From: an uncultured Paracoccaceae bacterium
GTDB taxonomy: Bacteria > Pseudomonadota > Alphaproteobacteria > Rhodobacterales > Rhodobacteraceae
Assembly: GCA_947503935.1 (NCBI GenBank)
Contig: CANNFR010000009.1
Span: 62,001 to 126,000 of the forward strand
Reading direction: 5' to 3'
DNA: 64,000 nucleotides
Under the pieces are notes generated by a model that did no database searches, was not told where the DNA came from, and was given only the letters and a program-made list of their open reading frames with translations. This document shows positions 49,400-59,999 of the stretch, piece after piece. How positions within the stretch are numbered: the stretch's first letter is position 1; the number at the start of each line of letters is the position of its first letter. Position numbers and translations under genes: made by a program.

Positions 49400-50293
49400 C
49401 TATGGGCCGCTGAAAAACGGCAGGAAGCAATCAAGAACGTCTTGGGGCACTTCTTCCATCGCGAAATGGCCGGATTTGCAGGACCTGTCGGTGACATCAT
49501 CGGCCCAGCCGCGCCAGAGGTCGGCCGGGGCGCCGGTGCGGGCGGGAAAGCCGCCCTCGGCCCAGAGAAAGCGCAAGGGCGCGGCAATCTTGCGGCCTTC
49601 GGCGCGGTCGGCCTGGTCCAGCGCGCGGTCGAACGTGGCGCCGGCGCGGTAATCGGCGCACATGGCGGCGATGCGCGCGGGGTCACGGGCCTGCGCGCGA
49701 TAGGTGGCCAGCGCGTCGGGCGGGAATGCGTCCAGCGTGCGGCCTAGCGTCCAGCTTTGCAGCGTGTGGTCGATATAGGCGACCGGATCGGCGTTGATCA
49801 TCCGCTCAGGAAGCGGCGCGGGTTGGGCAAGGAAGGTCCAGTGATAGGCGGCCATCGCCAGATCGGCGTTCCAGGCGGCCCAGAAATCACCCGTGGGCAC
49901 GATCTCGATAATGCCGATCTTGCTGACCCTTTCGGGGTGATCCAGCGCCAGACGGTAGGTCACCCGCCCGCCCCGATCATGGCCCAGGATGGCGGCGCGA
50001 TCGATCCCAAGTGCATCCATGAGGCCCACGATATCCATCGCCATCATGCGCTTGGAATAGGCGCTGTGATCGGGTGTGTCGGCCGGCGCATCGCTTTGGC
50101 CGTAGCCGCGCAGATCGGGGATGATGACGCGGAAATGCTGCGCCAGGTCGGGGGCGATGCGGCTCCAGCAGAGGCCGTTTTGAGGGTAACCGTGCAGTAG
50201 GATCAGCGGGTCGCCCTGACCGGCCTCCTGCACCGACAGGGTGATGCCATTGGTCTGAACCGGGCGTCTGGTAAAGCCTGCGATCTGGCTCAT
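49400..50293 (-). CDS. alpha/beta hydrolase, haloacetate-dehalogenase-like (second copy)
   Basis: A 297-residue alpha/beta hydrolase closely similar in plan to the one at 18077: ILLHGYPQNGLCWSRIAP, DLRGYGQSDAP, GHDRGGRVTYRLALDHPE with Asp nucleophile, AYHWTFLAQPAPLPERMINADP, and SGHFAMEE with the catalytic His. Asp nucleophile suggests dehalogenase or epoxide hydrolase chemistry. The ATG at 50293 overlaps the stop of the DUF1643 gene (ATGA). Substrate unknown. Confidence 0.8.
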   Translation of the reverse strand: MSQIAGFTRRPVQTNGITLSVQEAGQGDPLILLHGYPQNGLCWSRIAPDLAQHFRVIIPDLRGYGQSDAPADTPDHSAYSKRMMAMDIVGLMDALGIDRAAILGHDRGGRVTYRLALDHPERVSKIGIIEIVPTGDFWAAWNADLAMAAYHWTFLAQPAPLPERMINADPVAYIDHTLQSWTLGRTLDAFPPDALATYRAQARDPARIAAMCADYRAGATFDRALDQADRAEGRKIAAPLRFLWAEGGFPARTGAPADLWRGWADDVTDRSCKSGHFAMEEVPQDVLDCFLPFFSGP

Positions 50294-50817
50294 GCGGTGT
50301 CCTCCCTCGGGTCGGGCCAAGGCTGCGGCTGCTGGTCATAACCGATGTAAAGCGGGTGCTTGGGGTGGCCCGCCTTTGACAGGCCAAGATGGAACAAGGG
50401 CTGGCCCGTGGCGCGCAGCAGGCGTTCGACCGCCGGCCCCCGATCCAGATGCGCGCCATGAGTGCCCCAGGCGCAGACGATCCGGTCGGCCCAGGGTGCG
50501 CTGTCGGCGATGGCGGCATCGTTGCCCGGCCCGATGGGGTCGGCGGCGGCGCGCATCACACGGGGGTCGGTGGCGCGGAAGGCGAAGATGTTGGTCACGC
50601 GGAAGGCGCCGAAGCCCAGCGCCCGCGCGCGCCGCTCGCAACGTTCGACCGTGGGGTCGTTCTGCACCTCGGTCGCGGTTGAGGGGTTCAGCATGACGAA
50701 CAGCGCCTTCTGACCGCCCTCGTCCCAGATGCGGGTCAGAAGATAGCGGTATTGCTCGCAAGGCGAGTAAACGGCGGTTGAGGCCGCGTCGCCCTTTTGG
50801 TGGGTGCGTGTGATCAT
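50290..50817 (-). CDS. DUF1643 domain protein
   Basis: A 175-residue protein of the DUF1643 family: YRYLLTRIWDEGGQKALFVMLNPSTATEVQNDPTVERCERRAR and FRVTNIFAFRATDPRVM are family signatures, ending HPLYIGYDQQPQPWP. Function unknown; the family occurs widely as a single-domain protein. It is coupled to the following hydrolase by a four-base overlap. Confidence 0.88.
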   Translation of the reverse strand: MITRTHQKGDAASTAVYSPCEQYRYLLTRIWDEGGQKALFVMLNPSTATEVQNDPTVERCERRARALGFGAFRVTNIFAFRATDPRVMRAAADPIGPGNDAAIADSAPWADRIVCAWGTHGAHLDRGPAVERLLRATGQPLFHLGLSKAGHPKHPLYIGYDQQPQPWPDPREDTA

Positions 50818-50856
50818 GGGGCTTTGTGGCGCCCACGAAAGCGGTCTGCAAGGGGC

Positions 50857-51762
50857 CTATTGGTTGAAGACGCGGCTGGGGTGCAATTCGCCCGCGCGGT
50901 AACTGCCTACGGCCACCGCCTTGCCGTCGAGCGAGGCCCAGGCCTCATCCCCATACTCGACATCCGAGGCCAGCACCTGGCCCGGGTTGCCGTTGCGCAG
51001 GCGCGCCGCACCTTCAGGCGTGGCGGGCAGTTCGGGCAGGTCGGCCAGGCCTTCTTCCAGCGGTCGCAGGAAGGTGTCCAACTCGGGCGTCCGGGCCAGC
51101 CGCTCGACCTCGTCCAGCGAGAGGCCGTCTTCGGCCTCAAACGGCCCCGACCAGGTGCGGCGCAGCGTCAGCACATGGCCGAGGCACCCCAAGGTCTCGC
51201 CCAGATCACGGGCGATTGAGCGGACATAGCCGCCTTTGCCGCAGACCATCTCAAGCTCGACATGGTCGGCATCGGGGCGCGCGATCAGATCGAGGCTGTC
51301 GACCCAGAGGGGGCGGGCGGCAAGTTCAACGTCCTCGCCATCGCGGGCCAGCGCATAGGCGCGCTCGCCATCGACCTTCACGGCCGAGAATTTCGGCGGG
51401 ACCTGCATGATCTGACCGGTGAAGGCGGGCAGGGCGGCGGTGATCTGCGCGTCAGTCGGGCGCGCCTCGGCGGTGGCGATCACCTCGCCCTCGGCATCGT
51501 CGGTATTGGTGGCCGCCCCCAGCCGCACGGTGAAGCGATAACATTTCAGCGCGTCGGTGATGTAGGGCACGGTCTTGGTGGCCTCGCCCAACGCGATGGC
51601 CAGAACCCCCGTGGCCGCCGGATCAAGCGTGCCGGCATGGCCCGCCTTCTTGGCCTCAAGCGCCCAGCGCACCTTGTTGACGACGGCGGTTGAGGTCAGG
51701 CCCGCAGGCTTGTCGACCACCAGCCAGCCCGAGATGTCGCGCCCCTTGCGCCCCCGTCCCAT
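50857..51762 (-). CDS. truB: tRNA pseudouridine(55) synthase
   Basis: A 301-residue pseudouridine synthase that makes psi55 in the T-loop of tRNAs. [21 protein letters not shown], then [25 protein letters not shown] with the catalytic Asp in GTLDP, and [30 protein letters not shown]-type sequence. GGGAGG eight bases before the ATG at 51762 fixes the start. It follows rbfA, with the phosphodiester-glycosidase-like gene inserted between them. Confidence 0.95.
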   Translation of the reverse strand: MGRGRKGRDISGWLVVDKPAGLTSTAVVNKVRWALEAKKAGHAGTLDPAATGVLAIALGEATKTVPYITDALKCYRFTVRLGAATNTDDAEGEVIATAEARPTDAQITAALPAFTGQIMQVPPKFSAVKVDGERAYALARDGEDVELAARPLWVDSLDLIARPDADHVELEMVCGKGGYVRSIARDLGETLGCLGHVLTLRRTWSGPFEAEDGLSLDEVERLARTPELDTFLRPLEEGLADLPELPATPEGAARLRNGNPGQVLASDVEYGDEAWASLDGKAVAVGSYRAGELHPSRVFNQ

Positions 51763-51815
51763 GTGTCGCCTCCCTTGGCGGAAAAGCTGCCTGCTAGACT
51801 GCGCTGCCGCCTCCG

Positions 51816-52547
51816 TCAACCGGCGGGGCGGACCAGCCCGACGATTGGCCCCATCGGAAAGCCCAGATCGTCGCGATCAAGCGCAGGCGCCCGCAGCCGC
51901 GAGATGTTGCCATCGAAGTAAAGCGCGTTGGGCGTGCCAAGCACGTCGCGAAAGAGGCGGGCGAATTCGTGGAAGGTCACGCGCCCGTCCGAGATTGCGA
52001 AAACCGCGTTACCCTCGGGCGTGACACCCACGCCGTTGCGGATGAAACTCGACGTGCTGTCGGGCAGAAACCGGGGGTGCAGGGCACCGTCGATCACCAG
52101 CATGGGCCCCGATTGCGAGGCATAGCGGCAGTCGGGCGGCGCGGCGGCGTAGCGCAGCGTTTCGATCACTGCGTAGGTGTTTTCGCCGATACAGAAAATG
52201 CCATTGGGCAACATCCCGAAATTGCCGGGCCCGGCCGCGCTGACCAGGCTGCCGATCTCAGCGCCCTCTTCCAGGTAAAGCCCGACGGGGCGCCGGTCGG
52301 AATGATACATGCCGGCATTCATCGCAAAGCCCAGGGTCTTGCCCTCGGCGGCCAAGGCCTCGTCAATGCGGTCGAACGTGCCCAGGGGCTGCCCCTCGGC
52401 ATCGTTGAGAAAGAGCCTCAGGTCGTCGCCGGGGCGGGCCTCGCAAACCGCATATCCGTGCCCGTCATGGCGGACCTCGCGGCAGTCGGCATGGGCCGCG
52501 CCCGCCAATGCCAGAGCCGCCAGAAGGGCGCTAGCCAGCCGGATCAT
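51816..52547 (-). CDS. secreted phosphodiester-glycosidase (NAGPA/DUF2233) domain protein
   Basis: A 243-residue protein with a signal peptide ([20 protein letters not shown]) and a NAGPA-like domain: [34 protein letters not shown], and [18 protein letters not shown]-type sequence, with Asp and Asn motifs ([10 protein letters not shown]) near the end. The family contains phosphodiester glycosidases acting on sugar-phosphate linkages; the bacterial substrate is unknown. Start at 52547 chosen for the signal peptide; this overlaps rbfA by 17 bases. Confidence 0.82.
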   Translation of the reverse strand: MIRLASALLAALALAGAAHADCREVRHDGHGYAVCEARPGDDLRLFLNDAEGQPLGTFDRIDEALAAEGKTLGFAMNAGMYHSDRRPVGLYLEEGAEIGSLVSAAGPGNFGMLPNGIFCIGENTYAVIETLRYAAAPPDCRYASQSGPMLVIDGALHPRFLPDSTSSFIRNGVGVTPEGNAVFAISDGRVTFHEFARLFRDVLGTPNALYFDGNISRLRAPALDRDDLGFPMGPIVGLVRPAG

Positions 52548-52944
52548 CGCTTTCGTCCAGATCGCGGCGCACGCGGTCATCCTCAAGCAAGCGGCGGGTG
52601 TGATCCATGCGGTCGAACGTGTCGTCAATCTGAAAGCGCAGTTCGGGCGCGAATTTCAGGGTCAGCACCTTCGACACCGTCCGTCGCAATTCGCCTTTGT
52701 TCTTGCGCAACAACTCCAGCGCCTCGTCCCGCGCCTCGCCGCCAAGCGGCAGCACATAGGCCGTCGCCACGCGCAGATCGGGCGAGGTACGCACTTCGGA
52801 CACGGTGATCGACATGCGGTTCAGATCGGGATCATGGATATCGCCGCGGGCCAGCACATCGGCCAGCGTGCGGCGGATCAGCTCGCCCACGCGGAGCTGA
52901 CGTTGCGACGGGCCAGAGCCGTGGTTTGAGCGTGCTTGTGCCAT
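52531..52944 (-). CDS. rbfA: 30S ribosome-binding factor A
   Basis: A 137-residue KH-type protein needed for late 30S subunit maturation and cold adaptation. [49 protein letters not shown] and [27 protein letters not shown] match RbfA throughout. The ATG at 52944 gives the family length. It is divergent from dapB. Confidence 0.95.
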   Translation of the reverse strand: MAQARSNHGSGPSQRQLRVGELIRRTLADVLARGDIHDPDLNRMSITVSEVRTSPDLRVATAYVLPLGGEARDEALELLRKNKGELRRTVSKVLTLKFAPELRFQIDDTFDRMDHTRRLLEDDRVRRDLDESDDPAG

Positions 52945-53043
52945 AGCGCCTGACTTAAGCCTTGCCGGGCCATGCTGCAAGCGGGGGCTTTGCCAAGGTG
53001 CCACCGCTCGGCTAAAGCGGGCGGGCAGCAAGGGAGAGACGCC

Positions 53044-53853
53044 ATGAGCGAACAGCCAGGCATTGTGATCACCGGTGCGTCGGGCCGCATGGGGCAGATG
53101 CTGATCCGCATTGTGGCCGACAGCCCCAAGGCCCGTCTGGTCGCCTGCCTTGAGCGGCCGGGCCATGACTGGATCGGCCGGGATGTGGGGGTTGCGATGG
53201 GTGGGGGCGAGATCGGCGTGACAGTGACCGACGACGCGCTTCAGGCCTTCGCCGATGCGCAGGCGGTGATCGACTTCACTGCTCCCGCCGCAACGGTGGA
53301 ATTCGCGGGCCTCGCCGCACAGGCGCGCGCGGTGCATGTGGTCGGTACGACCGGTCTGTCTGATGCCGATCTGGCCCGGCTTGAGGCCGCCGCCCGCCAT
53401 GCCGTGATCGTGCGCGCCGGGAATATGAGCCTTGGTGTCAATCTGCTGGTGCAACTGACCCGGAAGGTGGCTGAGGCGCTGGATGAGGATTTCGATATCG
53501 AGGTGGTCGAGGCGCATCACGGCGGCAAGGTCGACGCACCCTCAGGCACCGCGCTGATGCTGGGCCACGCCGCGGCCGAGGGGCGGGGCGTGACGCTGGA
53601 GGATGTCGCCGACCGGGGCCGCGACGGGATCACCGGCGCGCGGACTCGCGGCCAAATCGGGTTTTCGGCCATCCGGGGCGGCGATATCGTGGGCGAGCAT
53701 GACGTGATCTTTGCCGGCCCGGGTGAGAGGGTGATCCTGCGCCATGTGGCCACCGACCGGGCGATCTTTGCCCGCGGCGCGCTGAAAGCGGCACTTTGGG
53801 GGCAGGAACAGAAGCCGGGGCAATACGACATGATGGATGTTCTGGGGCTTTGA
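53044..53853 (+). CDS. dapB: 4-hydroxy-tetrahydrodipicolinate reductase
   Basis: A 269-residue NAD(P)H-dependent reductase in the diaminopimelate/lysine pathway. [19 protein letters not shown] is the Rossmann loop; [20 protein letters not shown], and the signature [22 protein letters not shown] with catalytic His and Lys are all present; [11 protein letters not shown] is near the end. Full length; GGGAGAG ribosome site. Confidence 0.96.
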   Translation: MSEQPGIVITGASGRMGQMLIRIVADSPKARLVACLERPGHDWIGRDVGVAMGGGEIGVTVTDDALQAFADAQAVIDFTAPAATVEFAGLAAQARAVHVVGTTGLSDADLARLEAAARHAVIVRAGNMSLGVNLLVQLTRKVAEALDEDFDIEVVEAHHGGKVDAPSGTALMLGHAAAEGRGVTLEDVADRGRDGITGARTRGQIGFSAIRGGDIVGEHDVIFAGPGERVILRHVATDRAIFARGALKAALWGQEQKPGQYDMMDVLGL

Positions 53854-53922
53854 TTGATCCGGTTTGGCGCCAGGCGCGTAGAAGCGAGGTAACATCAGAA
53901 AGGTTCAGAAAGGTCCTGCCCC

Positions 53923-54276
53923 ATGATCCGTACGATTGCTGCCATCCTCGCCCTGACTGTCGCCACCCCCGCCATGGCGGACGGGTTTCAAGTGATTGGT
54001 GACCGGGGGTCATTTATCCAACTGATCAAGGACCGCCAGCTGAAACGCTTTGGTATTACCCTGCAGGTCAGCCCCGATGGCAGGATCCAGGGCCGTGCCT
54101 TCGGCAAGCCCGTCACCGGCGCCTGGGACTGGAACGGTCGCTACTTCTGCCGCGACCTCTTTTACGGTGAGCAGAATTTGGGTCAGAACTGCCAATTGGT
54201 TCAATTGCGTGGTCAGACGATCCGGTTCACATCCGACCAGGGCACGGGCGATTCCGCCGATCTGCGGTTGGAATAG
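53923..54276 (+). CDS. small secreted protein of unknown function
   Basis: A 117-residue protein with a clear signal peptide (MIRTIAAILALTVATPAMA) and a compact domain, FQVIGDRGSFIQLIKDRQLKRFGITLQVSPDGRIQGRAFGKPVTGAWDWNGRYFCRDLFYG in outline, with two Cys that could form a disulfide. I do not recognise a family with a defined role, though similar proteins occur after dapB in related bacteria. Likely periplasmic. Confidence 0.72.
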   Translation: MIRTIAAILALTVATPAMADGFQVIGDRGSFIQLIKDRQLKRFGITLQVSPDGRIQGRAFGKPVTGAWDWNGRYFCRDLFYGEQNLGQNCQLVQLRGQTIRFTSDQGTGDSADLRLE

Positions 54277-54575
54277 CACAAACCTTCTACACTCACATCA
54301 TGAGACATGTGGCCGATCTTTCTGCCGCAACTGCCCTCTGAAGTTCAGAACGCGACAGATCGTTGTTTTTTGCAGATGCTGTGAGATCGGACGGGCAGTC
54401 CTCCCGGGAAATCAGCGGTAATCGACCGACAACGTGCAGCTTTCGGTCGCTCCCTTGACACACCAACATCTGCGCTGTGAGGCTTGCAGCTAAGGATTCA
54501 TGCGCAATCAAAGCGTGTCCCTGAACCAGGTCGGACGACTATTTTTACCGCCGCTGCCGCAGAAGAGGAACCGCG
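54277..54575. other. intergenic region with no supported gene
   Basis: About 300 bases between two small secreted-protein genes. The only open frame (72 codons, minus strand, 54293-54511) has no recognisable product and no ribosome site. No strong hairpin or known motif was seen. Confidence 0.5.
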
Positions 54576-54899
54576 ATGAAGCTTAGACTGTCGGCCCTTG
54601 TCGTTGTCTTCTCTCTTCTGGGTTCAAGTGCTTGGGCGGAAATGATTGTCATCAACGGCAGGTATATTGTGCCGAAAGAGTCAGTCCGCGGTTATTTCTA
54701 TCGCGAAAGCGATCAACACACGGTTTTCGATATCCGTTGGAGCGATTGGTCCACGCAATATCGGTGCCAAGATGCATACGACCAGACCAGAGTTATGGCC
54801 GCATCGTTGAATTTCATCATTCAGTTGGACGATGCCAGTTCGCTGGACTTTCAGGACTTTCTGGACGGCGAAGGGTTTACGAACTGCTCAAAATTCTAG
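54576..54899 (+). CDS. small secreted protein of unknown function
   Basis: A 107-residue protein with a signal peptide (MKLRLSALVVVFSLLGSSAWA) and a mature part containing IRWSDWSTQYRCQDAYDQTRV and a C-terminal FTNCSKF; the two Cys may pair. Codon use is visibly less GC-rich than neighbours, suggesting recent gain or relaxed selection. No family recognised. GAGGAA precedes the ATG. Confidence 0.62.
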   Translation: MKLRLSALVVVFSLLGSSAWAEMIVINGRYIVPKESVRGYFYRESDQHTVFDIRWSDWSTQYRCQDAYDQTRVMAASLNFIIQLDDASSLDFQDFLDGEGFTNCSKF

Positions 54900-54978
54900 G
54901 GCGTCGGAAGGCCTGCCGATGACATCGCGCCGATGATGCAGGGGCCTCAAACCGTCGGCTGCTCGTCCGCCTGGGTCC

Positions 54979-55149
54979 TCAAAAATCGATCGCCAGGCCC
55001 TTCTTCTCCCAATCGCCGTAACGCACCGGCTCGGGGCCCTTGCGGCCGCCCAATTCCCGCGGCAGGTCGAGGGCTTCGGCCTTCTTGCGCCGCTCTTCTG
55101 CTTCGGCCAGGGCGCGCTGGGCGGCGGGGGGCAGGGCTTTGTCGTCCAT
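54979..55149 (-). CDS. DUF1674 protein (succinate dehydrogenase assembly factor 4-like)
   Basis: A 56-residue protein, easily missed because the frame stays open upstream. The start segment MDDKALPPAAQRALAEAEER is followed by RRKKAEALDLPRELGGRKGPEPVRYGDWEKKGLAIDF in outline; GGRKGPEPVRYGDWEKKGLAIDF is the DUF1674/SDHAF4 signature. In mitochondria and bacteria this family helps load flavin on SdhA. The ATG at 55149 was chosen by family length. Divergent from rsmB. Confidence 0.88.
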   Translation of the reverse strand: MDDKALPPAAQRALAEAEERRKKAEALDLPRELGGRKGPEPVRYGDWEKKGLAIDF

Positions 55150-55231
55150 CTTGGCTGTCCTTGTGGGCTTGCATCCCTTGATATACGCCCCATCGGCGGG
55201 GCGGCAAGGTTTGAAAAAGGCGGCGCGGAAC

Positions 55232-56518
55232 ATGGCAGAGGCGGGAGTTGTGGCGCGCAAGGCTGCGGTGGCGATGCTGGATGGGGTGCTGGGCGATGGC
55301 GCGGCGCTGTCCGAACTGGTGGGCGAACGGGGGCCACTTGCGCGGTTGGACGATCCGTCCGAACGGGCTCGCGCGCAGCGGCTGGCCACCCAGACGCTCA
55401 GGCATCTCGGCCGGGCCGACCGCTTGCTGAAGCCGCATTTGCGAAAATCCCCGGCCTTGACTGTGAAGAACGCGCTGCGTCTGGCTGTGGTTGAGATGCA
55501 TGAGGACGGCGCCGCGCCCCATGGCGTGGTGAACGCAGCCGTCGCCGTGGTGCGGTCCGGCAAGCGAACGGGGCATGCGGCGGGTCTGGTCAATGCGGTT
55601 CTGCGCAAGGTGGCGGAAGCCGGCGCGGATTGGGCCAAGCTGCCGCCGCAGGAGCTGCCCGGCTGGCTGCGCGGGCGGCTTTTGTCGGCTTACGGCGCCA
55701 AGGGCGTGGCCGCGATTGAACGCGCGCAGGCCGCCGGCGCGCCGTTGGATCTGACACCGAAGGACGGCGATGCGGCGGCTCTGGCCCGCCGCCTGGGCGG
55801 TGTGGCGCTGCCGACCGGGTCGGTCCGGCTTGCGGCGCAGGGGCAGGTCTCGGCGCTGGCAGGATATGGCGAGGGGGAGTGGTGGGTGCAGGACGCCGCC
55901 GCTGCCCTGCCGGCCCGCATCCTGGCCCCTGTGCCGGGCGAGCGGGTCTTCGACCTCTGCGCCGCGCCCGGCGGCAAGACGCTGCAACTGGCCGCGGCGG
56001 GCGCCGATGTAACGGCCGTGGATGTCGCGCCCGAGCGGATGGCGCGGCTTGAGGAAAACCTCGACCGCACCGGATTGAGCGCGACACTGGTGGTGGCGGA
56101 CATATTGGACTGGCAGCCCGAACAGGTGCCCGATGCCATCCTCCTCGATGCGCCCTGTTCGGCCACCGGCACGATCCGGCGCCATCCCGAATTGCCCTTC
56201 ATCCGGTCTGCGGCGGATATCAAACCGCTTGTCGCCCTGCAGGCGGCGATGCTGGATCGCACGTTTCAGATGCTGCCCGTGGGCGGGCGGATGGTCTATT
56301 GCACCTGCTCTCTCCTGCCCGAAGAGGGCAAGCGTCAGGTCACCGCCGCCCTGGCGCGACATGCGGGGCTGGAGATCATCGCCGATATGCCGGACCTGCC
56401 CGGGGTTGAAGCCGGTTGGCGGACTGAGGAAGGGGGCTTGCGTCTGCGCCCGGATTTCTGGAGCGATCTGGGCGGGATGGACGGATTTTACATCGCAGGC
56501 CTACGTCGCGCCAATTAA
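55232..56518 (+). CDS. rsmB: 16S rRNA m5C967 methyltransferase (RsmB)
   Basis: A 428-residue SAM-dependent RNA methyltransferase. N-terminal NusB-like helical domain (about 1-140; LATQTLRHLGRADRLL, HGVVNAAVAVVRSGKR). C-terminal methyltransferase with VFDLCAAPGGKTLQLAAAGADVTAVD, the general-acid Cys in DAPCSATGTIRRHPEL, and the catalytic Cys in VYCTCSLLPEEG. Full length. Confidence 0.93.
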   Translation: MAEAGVVARKAAVAMLDGVLGDGAALSELVGERGPLARLDDPSERARAQRLATQTLRHLGRADRLLKPHLRKSPALTVKNALRLAVVEMHEDGAAPHGVVNAAVAVVRSGKRTGHAAGLVNAVLRKVAEAGADWAKLPPQELPGWLRGRLLSAYGAKGVAAIERAQAAGAPLDLTPKDGDAAALARRLGGVALPTGSVRLAAQGQVSALAGYGEGEWWVQDAAAALPARILAPVPGERVFDLCAAPGGKTLQLAAAGADVTAVDVAPERMARLEENLDRTGLSATLVVADILDWQPEQVPDAILLDAPCSATGTIRRHPELPFIRSAADIKPLVALQAAMLDRTFQMLPVGGRMVYCTCSLLPEEGKRQVTAALARHAGLEIIADMPDLPGVEAGWRTEEGGLRLRPDFWSDLGGMDGFYIAGLRRAN

Positions 56519-56620
56519 CTGATTTTCGATCATTGTATAGGTGACAAGGGTTTGCGGCCGAGGCTATGATATCGCGGGGCTGGCAGTGACACTAAAGCGT
56601 CCGAACGGACACAGGGGACT

Positions 56621-58387
56621 ATGACAGGCGTGACAACGTCCGATCGTTGGCAGACCAAACGCGCGCGCTGGGCGAATGCCTATCATGCGCGCAGATCCGG
56701 GTTTGCAGGCGCCTCGAAGGGATTCGCGACCCCGCCCGAACCGCGCACCATCGGCAGTTATGCCAAGGGGCGCCAGCTTGTGGCGGGACATCTGCAACTG
56801 GGCGGCGAACTGGTCGAGGCGCCGGGTGTGCCCCTCTGGGAGGTTGAGCCGCCATCGCCCGCGTTCCGGGACGAGGCGCAGGGCTGTGCCTGGCTTGACG
56901 ATCTGGCCGCCGCGGGGTCGGGTGATGCCCGCCGGCTGGCGCAGGATTGGGTCTGGGGCTGGATTGATCGCTACGGCAAGGGGATCGGCCCGGGCTGGAC
57001 GCCCGAGCTGACCGCGCGACGCCTGATCCGCTGGATCAACAACGCCCAATTCCTGCTGGGTGGAAAAGACGCGGCTGAGGAACGGCGGTTCTTCAAGTCG
57101 TTGACCCATCAGACCGTCTACCTTTCGCGCCGCTGGGATCAGTCCGAACACGGCCTGCCGCGCTATGAGGCATTGACCGGTTTGATCTGCGCGGGCCTCG
57201 CGCTGCAAGGCATGGAGCGGCGCGCGAAGCCCGCGATCGAGGCTCTGGCCCGCGAATGCAAGGCCGGGATCGACCATGGCGGCGGCATCCCGACCCGCAA
57301 CCCCGAAGAGCTGATGGAAGTGCTCAGCTTCCTGACCTGGTCCGTCGCGGCGCTGCAAGGGGCCGATCAGCGCGCACCGCGCCGGATCACCGAAGCGATG
57401 GAGCGGATCGCGCCAACATTGCGCGCGCTCCGCCACGCCGATGGCGGCCTGGCCCGGTTCCATGGCGGTGGGCGTGGGGCAGATGGCCGTCTGGACCAGG
57501 CGCTGGTGGCCTCGGGCGTGCGGACCCCGCCGGGGCCGGACTTGGCGATGGGCTTTGCGCGGCTGGCAGCTGGCCGAACCAGCGTGATCGTCGATGCCGC
57601 GCGCCCACCGCGCCCGGCTGCGGCACACAACGCCCATGCCTCGGCCACGGCGTTTGAGCTGACCTCTGGGCGCCGTCCGGTGATTGTCAATTGCGGCTCT
57701 GGCATCTCGTTCGGTCAGGATTGGCGCCGGGCGGGGCGGGCCACGCCCCTGCATTCGGCGCTCTGCATTGAGGGGCTGTCCTCGGCCCGGTTGGGGCCCA
57801 AGCGCCAGCAGGCCGGCATTCTGGCCGAGCCTCTGGTCGAGGGGCCGTCAGATGTCTGGGTCGACCGCAGCGGAGGCTTGGCCGACGGAGAATACCGCCT
57901 GTCGATGAGCCATGATGGCTGGATGTTGACCCATGGTCTGACCTGTTTCCGCGAGCTGGTGCTCAGCACCGATGGCCGCGAACTGACCGGTGAGGATTCG
58001 CTGGCCGCCATGTCGGATGAGGAAAAATACCTCTTCGATTGCCTCATGGAGGAATCCGAGACGGACGGTGTCGGTTTCACAGTGCGTTTCCATCTGCACC
58101 CCGATGCCGAGGCTGAGCTGGATCTGGGCGAAACCGGGGTCGAGATAGCCTTGCGCTCGGGCGAGGCTTGGGTGTTTCGCAATACAAGTGATGCGGACTT
58201 GTCGATTGCGCCCTCGGTTTATCTGGAGCGTGGTCGCCTCAAGCCGCGTCCCTCGCAGCAGATCGTCCTCACATCGCGGGTCAGCGATTATACGGGCATG
58301 GTCGGCTGGACATTGGCCAAGACGGTCGATACCCCCTCAACCCTGCGCGACAAGGAGGTGGCAGAGATGCCGCTGGAGCGTCGCTGA
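56621..58387 (+). CDS. heparinase II/III family protein
   Basis: A 588-residue protein with the heparinase II/III plan: an N-terminal alpha-helical toroid (about 60-330; PELTARRLIRWINNAQFLL, LSRRWDQSEHGLPRYEALTGLICAGLAL) and a C-terminal beta-sandwich (about 360-580) with HSALCIEGLSSARLG and SHDGWMLTHGLTCFRELVLS. It is conserved between rsmB and purH in alphaproteobacteria, so it probably acts on a host envelope polysaccharide rather than on imported glycosaminoglycan; the substrate is unknown. Confidence 0.87.
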   Translation: MTGVTTSDRWQTKRARWANAYHARRSGFAGASKGFATPPEPRTIGSYAKGRQLVAGHLQLGGELVEAPGVPLWEVEPPSPAFRDEAQGCAWLDDLAAAGSGDARRLAQDWVWGWIDRYGKGIGPGWTPELTARRLIRWINNAQFLLGGKDAAEERRFFKSLTHQTVYLSRRWDQSEHGLPRYEALTGLICAGLALQGMERRAKPAIEALARECKAGIDHGGGIPTRNPEELMEVLSFLTWSVAALQGADQRAPRRITEAMERIAPTLRALRHADGGLARFHGGGRGADGRLDQALVASGVRTPPGPDLAMGFARLAAGRTSVIVDAARPPRPAAAHNAHASATAFELTSGRRPVIVNCGSGISFGQDWRRAGRATPLHSALCIEGLSSARLGPKRQQAGILAEPLVEGPSDVWVDRSGGLADGEYRLSMSHDGWMLTHGLTCFRELVLSTDGRELTGEDSLAAMSDEEKYLFDCLMEESETDGVGFTVRFHLHPDAEAELDLGETGVEIALRSGEAWVFRNTSDADLSIAPSVYLERGRLKPRPSQQIVLTSRVSDYTGMVGWTLAKTVDTPSTLRDKEVAEMPLERR

Positions 58388-58408
58388 GGCCGAAGGGAAG
58401 CTGCCACG

Positions 58409-59998
58409 ATGACCGATCTTGTAAAGCTGCGCCGCGCGCTGATTTCCGTTTCCGACAAGGCCGGCTTGGTCGATCTGGGCCAGGCTCTGGCCGCCCGCGG
58501 GGTTGAGCTGTTGTCGACCGGTGGCACCGCTGCGGCCCTGCGCGACGCGGGCCTGAAGGTGCGCGACGTGGCGGATGTGACGGGCTATCCCGAAATGATG
58601 GATGGCCGGGTCAAGACGCTGCACCCGGCGGTGCATGGCGGCCTTCTGGCCTTGCGCGACAATGCCGAACACCGCGCGGCGATGGAGGCGCACGGCATCG
58701 GCGCGATCGATCTTCTGGTGGTCAACCTCTACCCGTTCGAGGCGACGGTGGCGCGCGGGGCGGATTATGACGAGGCGGTCGAGAATATCGATATCGGCGG
58801 GCCCGCGATGATCCGTGCGGCGGCCAAGAACCACGCCTTCGTCAGCGTGGTCGTCGACACGGGCGATTACGCCGCGCTGCTGGATCAGCTTGAGGCCAAT
58901 GACGGCGCCACGACGCCGGCCTTCCGCCAGACGTTGGCGCAGACGGCTTACGCCCGGACGGCGGCCTATGATGCGGCGGTCTCAACCTGGATGGCGGGCG
59001 CCATCGGTCAGGAGGCCCCGCGCCGCCGCGCCTTTGCCGGGACCCTGGCCCAGCCCCTGCGCTATGGTGAAAACCCCCATCAGGCGGCGGCGTTCTATAC
59101 CGACGGCTCGGCCCGCCCGGGCGTGGCGACAGCCCAGCAATGGCAGGGCAAGGAGCTAAGCTACAACAACATCAACGACACCGATGCGGCTTTCGAACTG
59201 GTCGCAGAATTCAAGCCCGAGATCGGCCCCGCCTGCGCGATCATCAAGCATGCCAACCCCTGCGGCGTTGCCCGTGGCGAGACTCTGCGCGAGGCTTATA
59301 AGCGCGCTTACAATTGCGACCGTACCTCTGCCTTCGGCGGCATCGTCGCGCTGAACCGGCCTCTGGATGTGGCAACGGCTGAGGAAATCCTCGAAATTTT
59401 CACCGAGGTTGTCATCGCCCCCGGCGCGGAGGAGGGCGCGCGCGCCCTCTTTGCCAAGAAGAAGAACCTGCGGCTTCTGACGACCGACGGTCTGCCCGAT
59501 GCGGGCGCGGGCGGTCTGACCTTTCGCCAGGTCTCGGGCGGGTTCCTGGTGCAGGACCGCGACAACGGCGATGTCACGACCCATGCCCTGAAGGTGGTCA
59601 CCAAGCGCGGCCCCAGCGAGGCCGAGATGGCCGATCTGATGTTCGCCTGGAAGGTTGCCAAGCACGTCAAATCAAACGCCATCGTCTATGTGAAGGAGGG
59701 GGCGACCGTGGGCATCGGCGCGGGCCAGATGAGCCGGGTCGATTCGACCCGCATCGCCGCGCGCAAGGCGCAGGACATGGCCGAGGCGATGAGCCTGCCG
59801 CATCCGCTGACCCAAGGGTCGGTCGTGGCGTCAGATGCGTTCTTCCCGTTTCCCGATGGCCTTCTGACCGCGGCCGAGGCCGGGGCGACGGCCGTGATCC
59901 AGCCCGGCGGTTCGATGCGCGACGATGAGGTGATCGCCGCCGCCGACGAGGCGGGCCTGGCGATGGTCTTCACCGGCATGCGCCATTTCCGGCACTGA
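58409..59998 (+). CDS. purH: bifunctional AICAR transformylase/IMP cyclohydrolase
   Basis: A 529-residue enzyme for the last two steps of IMP synthesis. N-terminal IMP cyclohydrolase (about 1-200): [40 protein letters not shown]-terminal AICAR transformylase: [33 protein letters not shown] with catalytic Lys and His, FGGIVALN, and [13 protein letters not shown]. Full length, 21 bases after the heparinase-like gene. Confidence 0.97.
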   Translation: MTDLVKLRRALISVSDKAGLVDLGQALAARGVELLSTGGTAAALRDAGLKVRDVADVTGYPEMMDGRVKTLHPAVHGGLLALRDNAEHRAAMEAHGIGAIDLLVVNLYPFEATVARGADYDEAVENIDIGGPAMIRAAAKNHAFVSVVVDTGDYAALLDQLEANDGATTPAFRQTLAQTAYARTAAYDAAVSTWMAGAIGQEAPRRRAFAGTLAQPLRYGENPHQAAAFYTDGSARPGVATAQQWQGKELSYNNINDTDAAFELVAEFKPEIGPACAIIKHANPCGVARGETLREAYKRAYNCDRTSAFGGIVALNRPLDVATAEEILEIFTEVVIAPGAEEGARALFAKKKNLRLLTTDGLPDAGAGGLTFRQVSGGFLVQDRDNGDVTTHALKVVTKRGPSEAEMADLMFAWKVAKHVKSNAIVYVKEGATVGIGAGQMSRVDSTRIAARKAQDMAEAMSLPHPLTQGSVVASDAFFPFPDGLLTAAEAGATAVIQPGGSMRDDEVIAAADEAGLAMVFTGMRHFRH

Positions 59999-59999
59999 C

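Noticed and set aside
54293-54511. Minus-strand open frame of 72 codons
   Set aside because: No recognisable product, ribosome site or supporting context.
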